Below are positions 28,522 through 37,908 of a stretch of DNA of 64,000 nt, piece by piece. Position numbers and translations under genes: made by a program. Below the pieces are notes generated by a model. It saw nothing but the letters and a program-made list of their open reading frames with translations, did not search any database and had not been told where the DNA came from. The DNA is from Mangrovibrevibacter kandeliae. Its GTDB lineage: Bacteria; Pseudomonadota; Alphaproteobacteria; Rhizobiales; Rhizobiaceae. The stretch is from positions 87,918-151,917 of the forward strand of contig NZ_JANIFJ010000007.1 in the NCBI RefSeq assembly GCF_024519155.1. The letters run 5' to 3'. Numbering within the stretch: position 1 is the first letter of the stretch; each line of letters starts with the position of its first letter.

Positions 28522-28785
28522 GAATGGCCCCTTTGAGTGTGGGCGGCGCACGCCACCTGCGCGGCCCGCCGCCTGTCGCCGCCGGGATGGCGATCGTCCC
28601 GATACGCTGGGGAAAGCGGCTGGACTTTCGAGACGGGCGAGAGATAAGAGGGGCCCGGAGCGATGTCAACGTCGCCACCCACCCCGGCGCGCGGCCCTGA
28701 AAAGACCGCATTGCAAGGCACTTCACCGCACGCGAGGCTCGATCCGGAGCCGATCGTTCAAACGCCTTCGAGGAGCTCCCGCACA
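28522..28785. other. Divergent gap between secA and the parvulin gene
   Basis: No gene or clear -10/-35 pair was identified in these 264 bp. The region near 28640 carries a purine-rich run GAGAGATAAGAGGGG. Each flanking gene must have its promoter here. Confidence 0.3.
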
Positions 28786-29664
28786 ATGACGAATTCCCTG
28801 CGCCTGACGCTGGCCGCGTCCGTCTTCGCACTCGCTGCCGCCGCCCTGCCGGCATTGGCGGCCGACGGCGACACGGTGGCCAAGGTCGGCAACGAGACGA
28901 TCACCGAGAAGGATCTCGACCTCGCCGTCGAGGATCTCGGCGACCAGTTCGGCCAGATGCCGGACGAGCAGCGCCGGCTCGCCGTCCTGTCCGCGCTGAT
29001 CGACATCAAGTCGCTCGCCAAGGAAGCGGCCGATGCAGGGCTCGACAAGACGGCGGAAGTTAAGAGCCAGCTCGCCTTCCTGCGCGAGCGCGCGCTCCAC
29101 AATGCCTATTTCAAGCAGAAGGGCATCGACACCATCACCGACGACGAGCTGAAGCAGCGCTACGACAAGGAGATCGCGGCGATGCCCAAGAGCGACGAGG
29201 TGCATGCCCGCCACATCCTGGTGAAGACCAAGGAAGAGGCCGAGGACATCATCAAGCAGCTCGACGCCGGCGCCGACTTCGAGAAGCTCGCCAGCGAGAA
29301 GTCGACCGGCCCGTCGGGCCCGCAGGGCGGCGATCTCGGGTTCTTCGGTCCCGGCCAGATGGTCCCGGCTTTCGATAAGGCGGCTTTCGCCCTGGAGCCC
29401 GGCAAGTACACCGAGCAGCCCGTGCAGACCCAGTTCGGCTGGCACGTGATCAAGGTCGAGGAGAAGCGTCCGCAGCAGCCGCCGGCCTTCGACCAGGTCA
29501 AGGACCAGGTGCGCCAGGTGGTGATGCGCGAGAAGTACATGCAGCTGGTGCAGAAGGCCCGCAGCGACCTCAAGGTCGAGTTCGTCGATCCGAAGATCAA
29601 GACGCAGATCGAGGAGATCCAGAAGAGCGCGGCCGGTGCGGCCGAGGCTCCGGCGGCGCAGTGA
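28786..29664 (+). CDS. Parvulin-type peptidylprolyl isomerase (PpiC/SurA-like), exported
   Basis: This 292-aa protein has a signal peptide ([21 protein letters not shown]), an N-terminal chaperone-like helical part ([20 protein letters not shown]) and one parvulin domain at about residues 140-235 ([47 protein letters not shown]). It acts on proline bonds of periplasmic proteins and probably helps fold secreted proteins, fitting its place beside secA. The ATG at 28786 starts the signal peptide; the longer reading was rejected. Confidence 0.92.
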   Translation: MTNSLRLTLAASVFALAAAALPALAADGDTVAKVGNETITEKDLDLAVEDLGDQFGQMPDEQRRLAVLSALIDIKSLAKEAADAGLDKTAEVKSQLAFLRERALHNAYFKQKGIDTITDDELKQRYDKEIAAMPKSDEVHARHILVKTKEEAEDIIKQLDAGADFEKLASEKSTGPSGPQGGDLGFFGPGQMVPAFDKAAFALEPGKYTEQPVQTQFGWHVIKVEEKRPQQPPAFDQVKDQVRQVVMREKYMQLVQKARSDLKVEFVDPKIKTQIEEIQKSAAGAAEAPAAQ

Positions 29665-29730
29665 CATCATACCGGCCGGCGCGGGGCCAGGATGGCCCAG
29701 CGCCGTCGGGCGAGCGAGGATAGGGGGAGC

Positions 29731-30972
29731 ATGAGCGGGACGATTTCGCCTCTGGCGCCGACGCGCGTCGTGGACATGCCGCCGGTCGACGGCCTGCGCA
29801 TCGCGACCGCGGCGGCCGGCATCAAGTACAGGAACCGCACCGACGTGCTGCTGATGGTGATGGACCGGCCGGCAAGCGTCGCCGGCGTCTTCACCCGCTC
29901 GAAGTGTCCGTCGGCGCCGGTCGACTTCTGCCGCGACAGCCTGAAGGGCGGCGTGGCGCGCGCGCTCGTCGTCAACTCGGGCAATGCCAACGCCTTCACC
30001 GGGCGGAAGGGGCGGGAGGCGACGACGATGACCGCCGAGGCCGCCGCCGCCGCGGCCGGGTGCAAGCCGGACGAGGTGTTCCTCGCCTCCACCGGCGTCA
30101 TCGGCGAGCCGCTGCCGGCCGAGCGTTTCACCGGCCTCCTCGCCGACATGGTGAGTGGTGCAGAGGCCGGCCGCTGGCAGGAGGCGGCCGAGGCGATCAT
30201 GACCACCGACACCTATGCGAAGGTGGCGACCCGTACGATCGACCTCGGCGGCACGTCGGTCACGCTCAACGGCATCGCCAAGGGCGCCGGCATGATCGCG
30301 CCGGACATGGCGACGATGCTGTCCTTCCTGGCGACCGACGCGGCGATCGCCGCTCCGGCGCTGCAGGCGCTCCTGTCCGAGGCGGTCGAGCCGAGCTTCA
30401 ATTCGGTGACGGTCGATAGCGACACCTCGACCTCCGACACGCTGATCCTGTTCGCGACCGGCGCGGCGACCGACCGCGGCGCGCCCGCCATCGAAGACGC
30501 CGCCGATCCACGCCTTGCCGCGTTCCGGGCGGCGCTGGGCGAGCTGCTTCTCGATCTCGCCCGCCAGGTGGCGCGTGACGGCGAAGGCGCCCGCAAGGAG
30601 ATCAAGGTGACCGTCGAGGGCGCCGAGAGCGACGCCTCCGCCAAGCGCATCGCACTGTCGATCGCCAATTCGCCGCTGGTCAAGACCGCGGTCGCCGGCG
30701 AAGACGCCAACTGGGGCCGGGTCGTCATGGCCGTCGGCAAGGCCGGCGAGCCGGCCGACCGCGACCGCCTCGCGATCTGGTTCGGCGACGTGCGCGTGGC
30801 GCACGAGGGCGAGCGGGATCCAGCCTATTCGGAAGAGGCGGCGAGTGCCGTGATGCGTGAGGACGAGATCGCGATCCGGGTCGATCTCGGCCTCGGGACC
30901 GGACGCTGGAGCGTCTACACCTGCGATCTGACCAAGGAGTATGTCGCGATCAATGGCGACTACAGAAGCTGA
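29731..30972 (+). CDS. argJ: Bifunctional ornithine acetyltransferase / N-acetylglutamate synthase
   Basis: ArgJ recycles the acetyl group from N-acetylornithine to glutamate in arginine synthesis. The 413-aa precursor self-cleaves before the Thr of the motif [14 protein letters not shown] to give the two subunits. Other family marks are [26 protein letters not shown] and [15 protein letters not shown]. The C-terminus ends in [16 protein letters not shown], typical for the family. The ATG at 29731 is preferred over one 39 bp upstream. It overlaps the GNAT gene start by 20 bp. Confidence 0.96.
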   Translation: MSGTISPLAPTRVVDMPPVDGLRIATAAAGIKYRNRTDVLLMVMDRPASVAGVFTRSKCPSAPVDFCRDSLKGGVARALVVNSGNANAFTGRKGREATTMTAEAAAAAAGCKPDEVFLASTGVIGEPLPAERFTGLLADMVSGAEAGRWQEAAEAIMTTDTYAKVATRTIDLGGTSVTLNGIAKGAGMIAPDMATMLSFLATDAAIAAPALQALLSEAVEPSFNSVTVDSDTSTSDTLILFATGAATDRGAPAIEDAADPRLAAFRAALGELLLDLARQVARDGEGARKEIKVTVEGAESDASAKRIALSIANSPLVKTAVAGEDANWGRVVMAVGKAGEPADRDRLAIWFGDVRVAHEGERDPAYSEEAASAVMREDEIAIRVDLGLGTGRWSVYTCDLTKEYVAINGDYRS

Positions 30973-31759
30973 CGCGCCGCACAGTCTCGCGACGGTCCGC
31001 CGCCTGGAGGCCGCCGGCTTCCGGGCCTGGCCGGCCTCCGAGACCGCCTATGACGGCACCTGGGCCATACGGCTGACGCCGGGGTTCGACGCCAAGCGCC
31101 TGAACTCGGTCAATCCGCTCGACCAGGGCGACCGGCGCGACATCGCCGCGCGCGTGGAGCGGGCGCGGGAGCGCTTCGAGGCCGTCGGGCGCCCGATCCT
31201 GTTCCGCCAATCGCCGTTGGCTCCACCGGAGCTCGTCGATCATCTCGACGCCGAAGGTTGGTCGCGCTTCGGCGAGTCGCTGGTGCTGACCGCGGACCTG
31301 ACGCGGATCGACCTGTCCGGCACGCTCGACCGCATCCCGATCCGCGACCTCGGCCGCTACGTCGACGCCAGCCTTGCCGTGCACGGGCGGGACGAGGCGA
31401 TGCGACAGGGCCTCCTCGACATTCTCGGCGCCATCCGCCCGCCGGCCGGCTTCTTCGTGCGCGAAAATCCCGAGGGCGTCCCGGTTGCGGTGGCGATGGC
31501 GATTCAGGACAACGACCTCGCCGGCATCCTCGACCTGGCGGTGGCGCCGGACCTGCGTCGCCAGGGCCTCGGCCGCGACCTCGTCGCGACCGCCCTGCGC
31601 TTCGCCATGCACCGCGGCGCCCGCACAGGTTGGTTGCAGGTCGAAGCCGCCAACACGGCCGGCATCGCCCTCTACGACCGTCTCGGCTTCGTCGAGGCCT
31701 ACCGCTACGTCTATCGCGCTCCGCCCGAGGCGGCGCAGCCCCCGGCGATGCTGCGGTGA
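30953..31759 (+). CDS. GNAT family N-acetyltransferase
   Basis: This 268-aa protein has a GNAT domain in its second half, with the acetyl-CoA loop [19 protein letters not shown] and the [17 protein letters not shown] ending. The first half ([20 protein letters not shown]...) is an extension commonly found in this alphaproteobacterial family. The ATG at 30953 lies inside the end of argJ, overlapping by 20 bp, and its stop overlaps mutT as GTGA. The substrate is unknown. The gene trio argJ-GNAT-mutT is common in Rhizobiales. Confidence 0.9.
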   Translation: MATTEADAPHSLATVRRLEAAGFRAWPASETAYDGTWAIRLTPGFDAKRLNSVNPLDQGDRRDIAARVERARERFEAVGRPILFRQSPLAPPELVDHLDAEGWSRFGESLVLTADLTRIDLSGTLDRIPIRDLGRYVDASLAVHGRDEAMRQGLLDILGAIRPPAGFFVRENPEGVPVAVAMAIQDNDLAGILDLAVAPDLRRQGLGRDLVATALRFAMHRGARTGWLQVEAANTAGIALYDRLGFVEAYRYVYRAPPEAAQPPAMLR

Positions 31760-32169
31760 GCGCCGCGCCGAAGCCGCTGCTCCTCGTCGCGGCCTGCGCG
31801 CTGGTCGATGCCGACCGGCGCGTCCTGATCGCGCAGCGGCCGGAGGGCAAGTCGCTCGCCGGTCTGTGGGAGTTTCCGGGCGGCAAGATCGAGCCCGGCG
31901 AGACGCCGGAGGAGACGCTGGTGCGCGAGCTCGAGGAAGAACTCGGCATCGTCACGCAGACGGCCTGTCTGGCGCCGCTGACCTTCGCCAGCCACCCCTA
32001 CGAGCGCTTCAACCTCCTGATGCCGCTCTATGTTTGCCGGCGCTTCCAAGGCATCCCAAGCCCGCGCGAGGGTCAGGTTCTGAAATGGGTGCGACCGAAC
32101 GCCCTGCGCGACTATCCCATGCCGCCCGCCGACGCGCCGCTGATCCCGTTTCTGGAGGACCTCCTGTAA
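31756..32169 (+). CDS. mutT: 8-oxo-dGTP diphosphatase (Nudix hydrolase)
   Basis: The enzyme removes 8-oxo-dGTP from the nucleotide pool, preventing A-T to C-G transversions. The 137-aa product carries a complete Nudix box that starts GGKIEPGETPEETLVRE and ends LEEELGI. The start is GTG at 31756, overlapping the GNAT stop by four bases (GTGA), so it is translated by coupling; longer in-frame readings run inside the GNAT gene. The length matches MutT from other bacteria. Confidence 0.94.
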   Translation: MSAAPKPLLLVAACALVDADRRVLIAQRPEGKSLAGLWEFPGGKIEPGETPEETLVRELEEELGIVTQTACLAPLTFASHPYERFNLLMPLYVCRRFQGIPSPREGQVLKWVRPNALRDYPMPPADAPLIPFLEDLL

Positions 32170-32337
32170 GGAGGGCGACGTTAACGCGCCTCCGGCCGGA
32201 TCAACCAAGCCCTAACCAACCCTGAACGGGTTTCCTGGGATTTAAGTCAAAATCAACCGGTCCGGGCGAGACTGCTAGCCAAGCAAAACCTCGTGCCGAG
32301 GGCCCATGAGCCCGGCGCGACGATCTTGGAGAGCGCC

Positions 32338-32652
32338 GTGAGCCGCATCGATCTCGACAGCACCGATCGCACCCTAGAACTCCTGGCGGAGGCCCGCACC
32401 GGCCTCTTGCGCGCGACGCTCCTGTTCGGCTCGATCGCCGCGGCCCTCGCGCTGGTCCTCGCGCCGGTGGCCGACCGCCAGTCGCGCCTCTTCGCCGAGC
32501 GCAGCATCGTCGACGTCGATCCGATCATGACGGGCTCGGTCTCGCATCCGGCCGGCGGCGCGCAGCACTACGTCGTGCGCCGCAGCGTGCTGCAGCCGAG
32601 CGGACAGGCCTGCATCATGCTGCCGAACGGGCGCCAGTTCGGCAGCTGCTGA
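32338..32652 (+). CDS. Small single-pass membrane protein of unknown function
   Basis: This 104-aa protein has a central hydrophobic helix (ATLLFGSIAAALALVLAPVA) and a periplasmic tail ending with two cysteines (GQACIMLPNGRQFGSC) that may form a disulfide. The GTG start at 32338 follows TTGGAGAGC and gives a protein beginning SRIDLDS. A longer reading from ATG 32293 is possible. It lies between mutT and a convergent methyltransferase; Rhizobiales relatives carry similar small proteins of unknown role. Confidence 0.68.
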   Translation: MSRIDLDSTDRTLELLAEARTGLLRATLLFGSIAAALALVLAPVADRQSRLFAERSIVDVDPIMTGSVSHPAGGAQHYVVRRSVLQPSGQACIMLPNGRQFGSC

Positions 32653-32661
32653 TCGGGGCTT

Positions 32662-33552
32662 TCAGTTGCCGGAGCGGTCGTTCAGCGCGGCCGCAAGGCT
32701 CGCCTTGGCGCTGCCGGGTTGCAGCGGCTGCTGCTGACTCGCGTGCGGCTTCCAGCCGGAGAGCGAGACGATGTCGAACGTCGCCCGCACCCGCCCGTCC
32801 GGATCGGCGAAGCGTTCCCGGTAGATCTCGGCGGCGCGCAGGAAGAAGCGCCGGCTGCCCGGCCGGCGGGAGCGCTCGCCGAGCATGTTGGCCATGCCCA
32901 TCGCCCTGAGATCGGCCATCAGCCCGAACATCGTGTCGTAGCGCACCGTCAGCCGGTCCTGATCGGCGACCGGCAGGGCGAAGCCGGCCCGCTGCAGCAG
33001 CGCGCCGGCATCGCGGACCTCGACGAAGGGGATCACTCGCGGCGACGCACCCCCGGTGAGCTCGGCTTCGGCCGAGAGCAGCGCGGCGCGCAGCTCGTTC
33101 AGCGTCTCGCCGCCGAGCATCGCCGCCAGCAACAGCCCGTCCGGCTTCAGGGCGCGCTGGATCTGGATGAGGACGCCCGGCGTGTCGTTGGTCAGCTGCA
33201 GCGACAGCGCCGACAGGACGAGATCCACCGAATTGGCGGCGAGCGGCAGCGCCTCCTCGTCGGCCACCACCGACTGTCCGCCGGCACCTTTGAGGAACGC
33301 TGCGTCGCGCTCGATGCGTACGAGCCGACCGATCTGCGGAGAACCGGCGAGCGCCTTTGCCACGGCATCCCCGCCGCTGGCGAGATCGACCGCGACCTCG
33401 AAGCGTCGCTCGACCGCCGAAAGCCGCTCGGCGAGATCCTGCGCCGCCGCCTCGAGAAGGAACTGCACGCCGGCAAAGTCCGGACGTGCCGCCGCTCGCC
33501 GGCGGCGGCGGTCGAGGAGCGGGCGGTCGATCGGGGGCGAAGCGAGGGGCAT
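32662..33552 (-). CDS. SAM-dependent methyltransferase (BioC/NDUFAF5-like)
   Basis: This 296-aa protein is of the Methyltransf_11 type. It shows the basic N-terminus (RPLLDRRRRRAAA), SAM site VAVDLASGGDAVAKAL with a degenerate motif I, DLVLSALSLQLTNDTPGVLIQ and LKPDGLLLAAMLGGETLNEL. It aligns best with the BioC-related methyltransferases called NDUFAF5-like in alphaproteobacteria and mitochondria, which act on a complex I subunit; this role is inferred by family only. It is divergent from comF. Confidence 0.88.
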   Translation of the reverse strand: MPLASPPIDRPLLDRRRRRAAARPDFAGVQFLLEAAAQDLAERLSAVERRFEVAVDLASGGDAVAKALAGSPQIGRLVRIERDAAFLKGAGGQSVVADEEALPLAANSVDLVLSALSLQLTNDTPGVLIQIQRALKPDGLLLAAMLGGETLNELRAALLSAEAELTGGASPRVIPFVEVRDAGALLQRAGFALPVADQDRLTVRYDTMFGLMADLRAMGMANMLGERSRRPGSRRFFLRAAEIYRERFADPDGRVRATFDIVSLSGWKPHASQQQPLQPGSAKASLAAALNDRSGN

Positions 33553-33782
33553 GGCGTCGAGGCGATCCGGGTTGGCAGGTTCGGCGCCACGCTCCCGCAG
33601 TCGTGACCGGGGCGCGGCCGCCGCGAGGCCTTGTAGCTGACGGCGGAGCGGGTATCGTCAAGCGCCGCCGTGCCGCATCCTCTCCTGGCCCGCCTCCGCG
33701 TGGCGCGCAAGCCTCCCTTCCGGATGCTGCGCGAGCGGAACAGGAAGCTCCCGCGCACCGGCGGCGGGAGGACCGGAACACG

Positions 33783-34526
33783 ATGCTCAGAGAGGGTGCG
33801 GGCCGCATCGGCGGCTCGATCGCGCGGCTCCTGTTTCCGCCGGTCTGCCCCGGCTGCCAGACGGCGGTGGGGCAGGCGGACGCGCTCTGCCCGGCCTGCT
33901 GGAGCGGGCTTCGCTTCATCGAGCGGCCCTACTGCGAGGTGCTCGGTTCGCCCTTCGCCTACGATCTTGGGCGCGGCTTCCTGTCGGCCGAGGCCATCGC
34001 CAACCCGCCGCCCTTCGGCCGGCTGCGGGCCGCCGTGCTGTACGAGGACCTCGCGGCGCGGCTGGTCAGCGCGCTGAAATACGGCGACCGCACCAGCCTG
34101 GTGCCGCTGATGGCCGGCTGGATGAGCCGCGCCGGCGAGGAGCTGATCGCCGAGGCCGACGTCCTCGTGCCCGTGCCGCTCCACCATCGCCGGCTGCTGC
34201 GCCGCCGCTTCAACCAGTCGGCCGAGCTCGCCCGCGTCATCGCCGGCACGCGCCGTCTCGCCTACGCGCCGCTGGCGCTCGCCCGCGTCAAGCCGACGCG
34301 CAGCCAGGTCGGCCTGCGCGCCGAGGAGCGGCGCGAGAACGTGCGCGGCGCCTTCCGCGTCAAGGAGGCACGGCGCGGCGACATCGAGGGCCGGCGCGTC
34401 CTTCTCGTCGACGACGTCTTCACCACCGGCGCCACCGTATCGAGCGCGACGCGGGCGCTGAAGCGTGCGGGCGCGAGCCGGGTCGACGTCCTCGCCTTCG
34501 CGAGGGTTGCGGCCGGCACCGAGTGA
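33783..34526 (+). CDS. comF: ComF family phosphoribosyltransferase-like protein
   Basis: This 247-aa protein has an N-terminal zinc ribbon (CPGCQ and CPACW pairs) followed by a type I PRTase fold with the PRPP loop VLLVDDVFTTGAT and VPVPLHHRRLLRRRFNQS. ComF proteins take part in DNA uptake in naturally competent bacteria, but a competence function here is not shown. The ATG at 33783 begins MLREGAGRIGG; the long upstream extension was rejected. It heads comF-grxC-nitrilase-DUF1178. Confidence 0.92.
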   Translation: MLREGAGRIGGSIARLLFPPVCPGCQTAVGQADALCPACWSGLRFIERPYCEVLGSPFAYDLGRGFLSAEAIANPPPFGRLRAAVLYEDLAARLVSALKYGDRTSLVPLMAGWMSRAGEELIAEADVLVPVPLHHRRLLRRRFNQSAELARVIAGTRRLAYAPLALARVKPTRSQVGLRAEERRENVRGAFRVKEARRGDIEGRRVLLVDDVFTTGATVSSATRALKRAGASRVDVLAFARVAAGTE

Positions 34527-34562
34527 TTCCATATCCTGCGGCACGACAGGGAGTTCGGGTTC

Positions 34563-34823
34563 ATGCCAGACGTCACGATCTACACGCGCCAGCTCTGCGG
34601 CTACTGTGCCCGGGCCAAGCAGCTCCTCGACAAGAAGGGCGTCGCCTACGAGGAGAAGGACGCGAGCTTTTCGCCGGAGCTGCGCAAGGAGATGATCGAG
34701 CGCTCCAAGGGCGGCTCGACCTTCCCGCAGATCTTCGTCGGCGAGACGCATGTCGGCGGCTGCGACGACCTCTACGCGCTCGAGCGGGCCGGCAAGCTCG
34801 ACCCGCTGCTCCAGCCCGCCTGA
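34563..34823 (+). CDS. grxC: Glutaredoxin 3
   Basis: This 86-aa thiol oxidoreductase has the active site CGYC (residues 12-15), cis-Pro in STFPQIFVG and the glutathione-binding GGCDDL. It reduces protein disulfides and glutathione mixed disulfides using GSH. It starts 36 bp after comF and is 16 bp before the nitrilase gene. Confidence 0.95.
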   Translation: MPDVTIYTRQLCGYCARAKQLLDKKGVAYEEKDASFSPELRKEMIERSKGGSTFPQIFVGETHVGGCDDLYALERAGKLDPLLQPA

Positions 34824-34839
34824 CCCCGGGGAGCGCGCC

Positions 34840-35706
34840 ATGACCACCTTCACCGCCGCCGTCCTGCAGATGCGCTCCGGCACCGAACCGGAGACGAACG
34901 TCGCCGCATTGACCGCGCTGGTCGAGGCGGCCGTCGCGAAGGGCGCCACCTACATCCAGTCGCCGGAGATGACCGGCATGCTCTGCCGCGACCGGGCCAC
35001 GCTGCGCGAGCGGCTGCGGCCGGAGGCCAGCGATCCCGTGCTGGCCGCGGCCTCCGGCCTCGCCCGCCGCCACGGCGTTTTCCTGCATGTCGGCTCGACG
35101 GCCATCGCTCTCGATGACGGACAAGTCGCCAACCGCGCGGCGCTGTTCGGGCCGGACGGCGCGCGGCTCGCCGCCTACGACAAGATCCACATGTTCGACG
35201 TCGATCTCGACAATGGCGAGAGCTGGCGGGAGTCGGCGACCTATCGGCCGGGCGCCTCTGCCGCGCTCGCCGACCTCGCGATGGCCAGCGGCCCGGTGCG
35301 GCTCGGCTTTGCCGTCTGCTACGACATGCGCTTTCCGATGCTGTTCCGGGAGGAGGCATTGGCCGGGGCCGAGGTCCTGACCGTGCCCGCCGCCTTCACC
35401 CGCCAGACCGGAGAGGCGCACTGGCACGTGCTCCTGCGCGCGCGCGCGATCGAGAACGGCGCCTTCGTCGTCGCCGCCGCGCAGGGCGGCGTGCACGAGG
35501 ACGGGCGCGAGACCTACGGCCACTCGATCATCATCGATCCCTGGGGCCGCGTGCTCGCCGAGATCGACGGAAACGAGCCGGGCCTCGCCCTTGCCGAGAT
35601 CGACACCACCCTCGTCGCCGAGACGCGCCGCAAGATCCCGAACCTGATGAACACGCGCCCCTTCGAGATGCGGCTCTTCGGCCGTGCGGCCGAGGCCGCC
35701 GAGTGA
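34840..35706 (+). CDS. Carbon-nitrogen hydrolase (Nit/omega-amidase-like)
   Basis: This 288-aa nitrilase-superfamily protein has the Glu-Lys-Cys triad visible as [16 protein letters not shown] and [10 protein letters not shown]. It is closest in layout to Nit1/Nit2-type amidases that repair deaminated glutathione or act on alpha-ketoglutaramate. The position after glutaredoxin in many alphaproteobacteria supports a glutathione-related role; this is inference. The ATG at 34840 begins [11 protein letters not shown]. It overlaps DUF1178 by GTGA. Confidence 0.92.
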   Translation: MTTFTAAVLQMRSGTEPETNVAALTALVEAAVAKGATYIQSPEMTGMLCRDRATLRERLRPEASDPVLAAASGLARRHGVFLHVGSTAIALDDGQVANRAALFGPDGARLAAYDKIHMFDVDLDNGESWRESATYRPGASAALADLAMASGPVRLGFAVCYDMRFPMLFREEALAGAEVLTVPAAFTRQTGEAHWHVLLRARAIENGAFVVAAAQGGVHEDGRETYGHSIIIDPWGRVLAEIDGNEPGLALAEIDTTLVAETRRKIPNLMNTRPFEMRLFGRAAEAAE

Positions 35707-36242
35707 TCCACTACGCCCTGCGGTGCGAGCCGGCCGGTCACGCGTTCGACGGCTGGTTCCGGTCGAGTTCCGACTTCGAGACGCAAGTCCAGCGCGGCCT
35801 CGTCGCCTGCACCGTCTGCGGCTCTGCGCGCGTGGGCAAGGCGCTGATGCGCCCGGCGGTTGCCACCAGACGGACCGCGGCACCGAGTGGCGCCGGCGCG
35901 GGCCATGCAGCCGGCCCAAGCGTCGGTGCGCTCGGGAACCCCGCGCCGCCGGCTTCGAACGCCGCCGCGTCGCCGACGGCGCCGCCGGCGCCCGTGCCGC
36001 TGCCGGTCGCCAACGGTGAAGTGGCCAAGGTCTTCGCCCAGCTGCAGGCGCTCGCGCGGCATGTGCGGGCAAACGCCGAGAACGTCGGCGGTCGCTTTGC
36101 CGAAGAGGCGCGCAGGATCCACTACGGCGAGAGCGAGGCGCGCCAGATCTACGGCGAAGCCTCGCCGCAGGAGGTCGAGGGTCTCGCGGAGGAGGGCATC
36201 GCCGCCCTGCCGCTGCCGCCGCTGCCCGAGGACGGGAACTGA
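35703..36242 (+). CDS. DUF1178 family protein
   Basis: This 179-aa protein starts [22 protein letters not shown] with a zinc-ribbon-like pattern (one Cys early, then CTVCGS). A long Ala/Pro linker follows, then a helical C-terminal half (VAKVFAQLQALARHVR, RIHYGESEARQIYGEA). Function is unknown. The GTG start at 35703 overlaps the nitrilase stop, so the two are coupled. Confidence 0.88.
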   Translation: MIHYALRCEPAGHAFDGWFRSSSDFETQVQRGLVACTVCGSARVGKALMRPAVATRRTAAPSGAGAGHAAGPSVGALGNPAPPASNAAASPTAPPAPVPLPVANGEVAKVFAQLQALARHVRANAENVGGRFAEEARRIHYGESEARQIYGEASPQEVEGLAEEGIAALPLPPLPEDGN

Positions 36243-36355
36243 GGGGCAGGCGGCTCGGACCGTGCGAGCGCGACGTGACGCCGAGCGGTGGGCGCAGGTT
36301 GCCTTTGACCTGGCCTTGCCGACAGCTCACGCCGCCGGCACGGCCTCCGACCTCG

Positions 36356-36706
36356 TCAGGCCTTGGCGGCGATGATGACGATCTCGATCAGCCGGCGCGG
36401 GTCGCCGAGATCGGCGACTCCGATGGTGGCGCGCGACGGCAGGTCGTCCTCGCCGATCCACTCCAGCCAGGCCTCGTTCATGGCCTCCTTGGCCGACATG
36501 TCCGTCAGGTAGATGCGGGCCGACAGGATATGGCTCCTGTCGGAGCCGCACTCGGCGAGAACGGCGTCGAGCTTTTCGCAGGTCTGCCGGGTCTGGCCCT
36601 TCATGTCGAGGTCGATGTCGCTTGCCGCATGGCCGCCGACATAAAGGACGCCGTTGTGCTCGACGACACCGTGCATGATGCGGTGCTTGCGATGACGCTG
36701 GATCAT
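36356..36706 (-). CDS. RidA family protein (enamine/imine deaminase)
   Basis: This 116-aa protein is of the YjgF/YER057c/UK114 family. RidA proteins hydrolyse reactive 2-imino acids and enamines to keto acids. Visible features are VLYVGGHAASDIDLDMKGQT, the helix LDAVLAECGSDRSHIL and the substrate-binding PSRATIGVADL with its Arg. The ATG at 36706 (MIQRHRKHRIM) matches relatives; upstream codons belong to the neighbouring gene's shadow. It is last in the transcript after the amine oxidoreductase, whose imine product it could remove. Confidence 0.92.
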   Translation of the reverse strand: MIQRHRKHRIMHGVVEHNGVLYVGGHAASDIDLDMKGQTRQTCEKLDAVLAECGSDRSHILSARIYLTDMSAKEAMNEAWLEWIGEDDLPSRATIGVADLGDPRRLIEIVIIAAKA

Positions 36707-36749
36707 GATCTGCTTCTTCTTTTGCCGGAAGGGTAGGGGAGGGACGCGC

Positions 36750-37856
36750 TCAGGCGGCGCCGGGCGCGTAGCGCTCCATCGAAAGCGCGGGCGTCTCGCC
36801 AAGGGCGACCTGCGCCAGCAGCATGCCGGCATAGGGGCCGACGGTGAGGCCCGACGCGCCGAGACCGTTGCCGATCACCAGGCCGTCGAACCCCGGGACG
36901 CGGCCGAGGATCGGGCGGATGCTGCCGGCGGCCGGCCGGAAGCCGATGCGGGTCTCGACGTGGGTGGCGTTCGCCAGGCCGGGCGCGATCGACAGGCCCG
37001 CCTGCAGGACTTCGAACTGGCCGCCTGCGGTGACGCGGTAGTCAAAGCCGGAATTAGTCTCGCGCGTCGCGCCGATCACCACGCGGGAGTCGTCGAAGGC
37101 GAGCATGTAATGGCTGGTCATCGGCAGGAGCACCGGCCAGCGCGACGTGTCGACGCCGGGCAGGCCGAGATGGACGATCTGGCCCTTCTGCGGCTGGACC
37201 GGGTGCTCGAGCCCGAGAGGGCGCAGGATCTGCCTCGCCCAGGCGCCGGCGGTCACCACGATCTCGTCGGCGGTCAGGATCTGGTTGTTGCTGTCGCGGC
37301 ATCGCACGCGGCCGTCGACGACCTCGAGCGTCACGTGATCGCTGCGGAAGCGTGCGCCGAGCGCCACGGCCGCCCGCACCATCGCGGCGGCGAGAAGCCG
37401 GGCGTCGACACGTGCGCCACCGGGGATGTAGATGCCGTCGAGATCGTCGCGCAGCGGCGGGAACAAGTCATGGGCCTCGGCGGCCGTCACCCGGCGGACC
37501 GCGCCTGCGGTGTGCTCTCCCCGGGTCCGGCTCAGGATGCGCTGCTCGGCGGCGTCGAGCTCCGCCGGCTCCTCCGCCACGACCAGCGCGCCGACCTTGC
37601 CGTAGCCGAGCTGCGTTTCACCGCGGTCACGCAGGCCGGCCACGAGCTCGTCGTAGTACCGCGCACCCGCCTCGTACATCCGATACCACTCGGGCTCGTC
37701 CGCCTTGGTCGCCCAGGGGCAGACGATGCCTGCCCCCGCCAGCGTCGCCTTGCCCTGATGGGACTCGTCGACGATCTCGACCGCCACGCCCTTGCGCGCG
37801 AGATGGTAAGCTGCGCTGGCGCCGAGGATTCCGGCGCCGATGATCAATGCCTGCAT
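36750..37856 (-). CDS. FAD-dependent amino acid oxidoreductase (DadA/DAO family)
   Basis: This 368-aa protein has an N-terminal FAD Rossmann motif (LIIGAGILGASAAYHLARKG), the DAO-family middle (ARVDARLLAAAMVRAAVALG) and the C-terminal FAD contact RPILGRVPGFDGLVIGNGLG. Family members oxidise D-amino acids, glycine derivatives or opines to imino acids. The substrate here is unknown. It lies 52 bp after the peptide-binding protein gene and 43 bp before ridA, in one leftward unit. Confidence 0.92.
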   Translation of the reverse strand: MQALIIGAGILGASAAYHLARKGVAVEIVDESHQGKATLAGAGIVCPWATKADEPEWYRMYEAGARYYDELVAGLRDRGETQLGYGKVGALVVAEEPAELDAAEQRILSRTRGEHTAGAVRRVTAAEAHDLFPPLRDDLDGIYIPGGARVDARLLAAAMVRAAVALGARFRSDHVTLEVVDGRVRCRDSNNQILTADEIVVTAGAWARQILRPLGLEHPVQPQKGQIVHLGLPGVDTSRWPVLLPMTSHYMLAFDDSRVVIGATRETNSGFDYRVTAGGQFEVLQAGLSIAPGLANATHVETRIGFRPAAGSIRPILGRVPGFDGLVIGNGLGASGLTVGPYAGMLLAQVALGETPALSMERYAPGAA

Positions 37857-37908
37857 GATGGTCCGCCACTGTCGGACGAAGCCACCCGGCTTCGCCCTGC
37901 TCTGCCTG

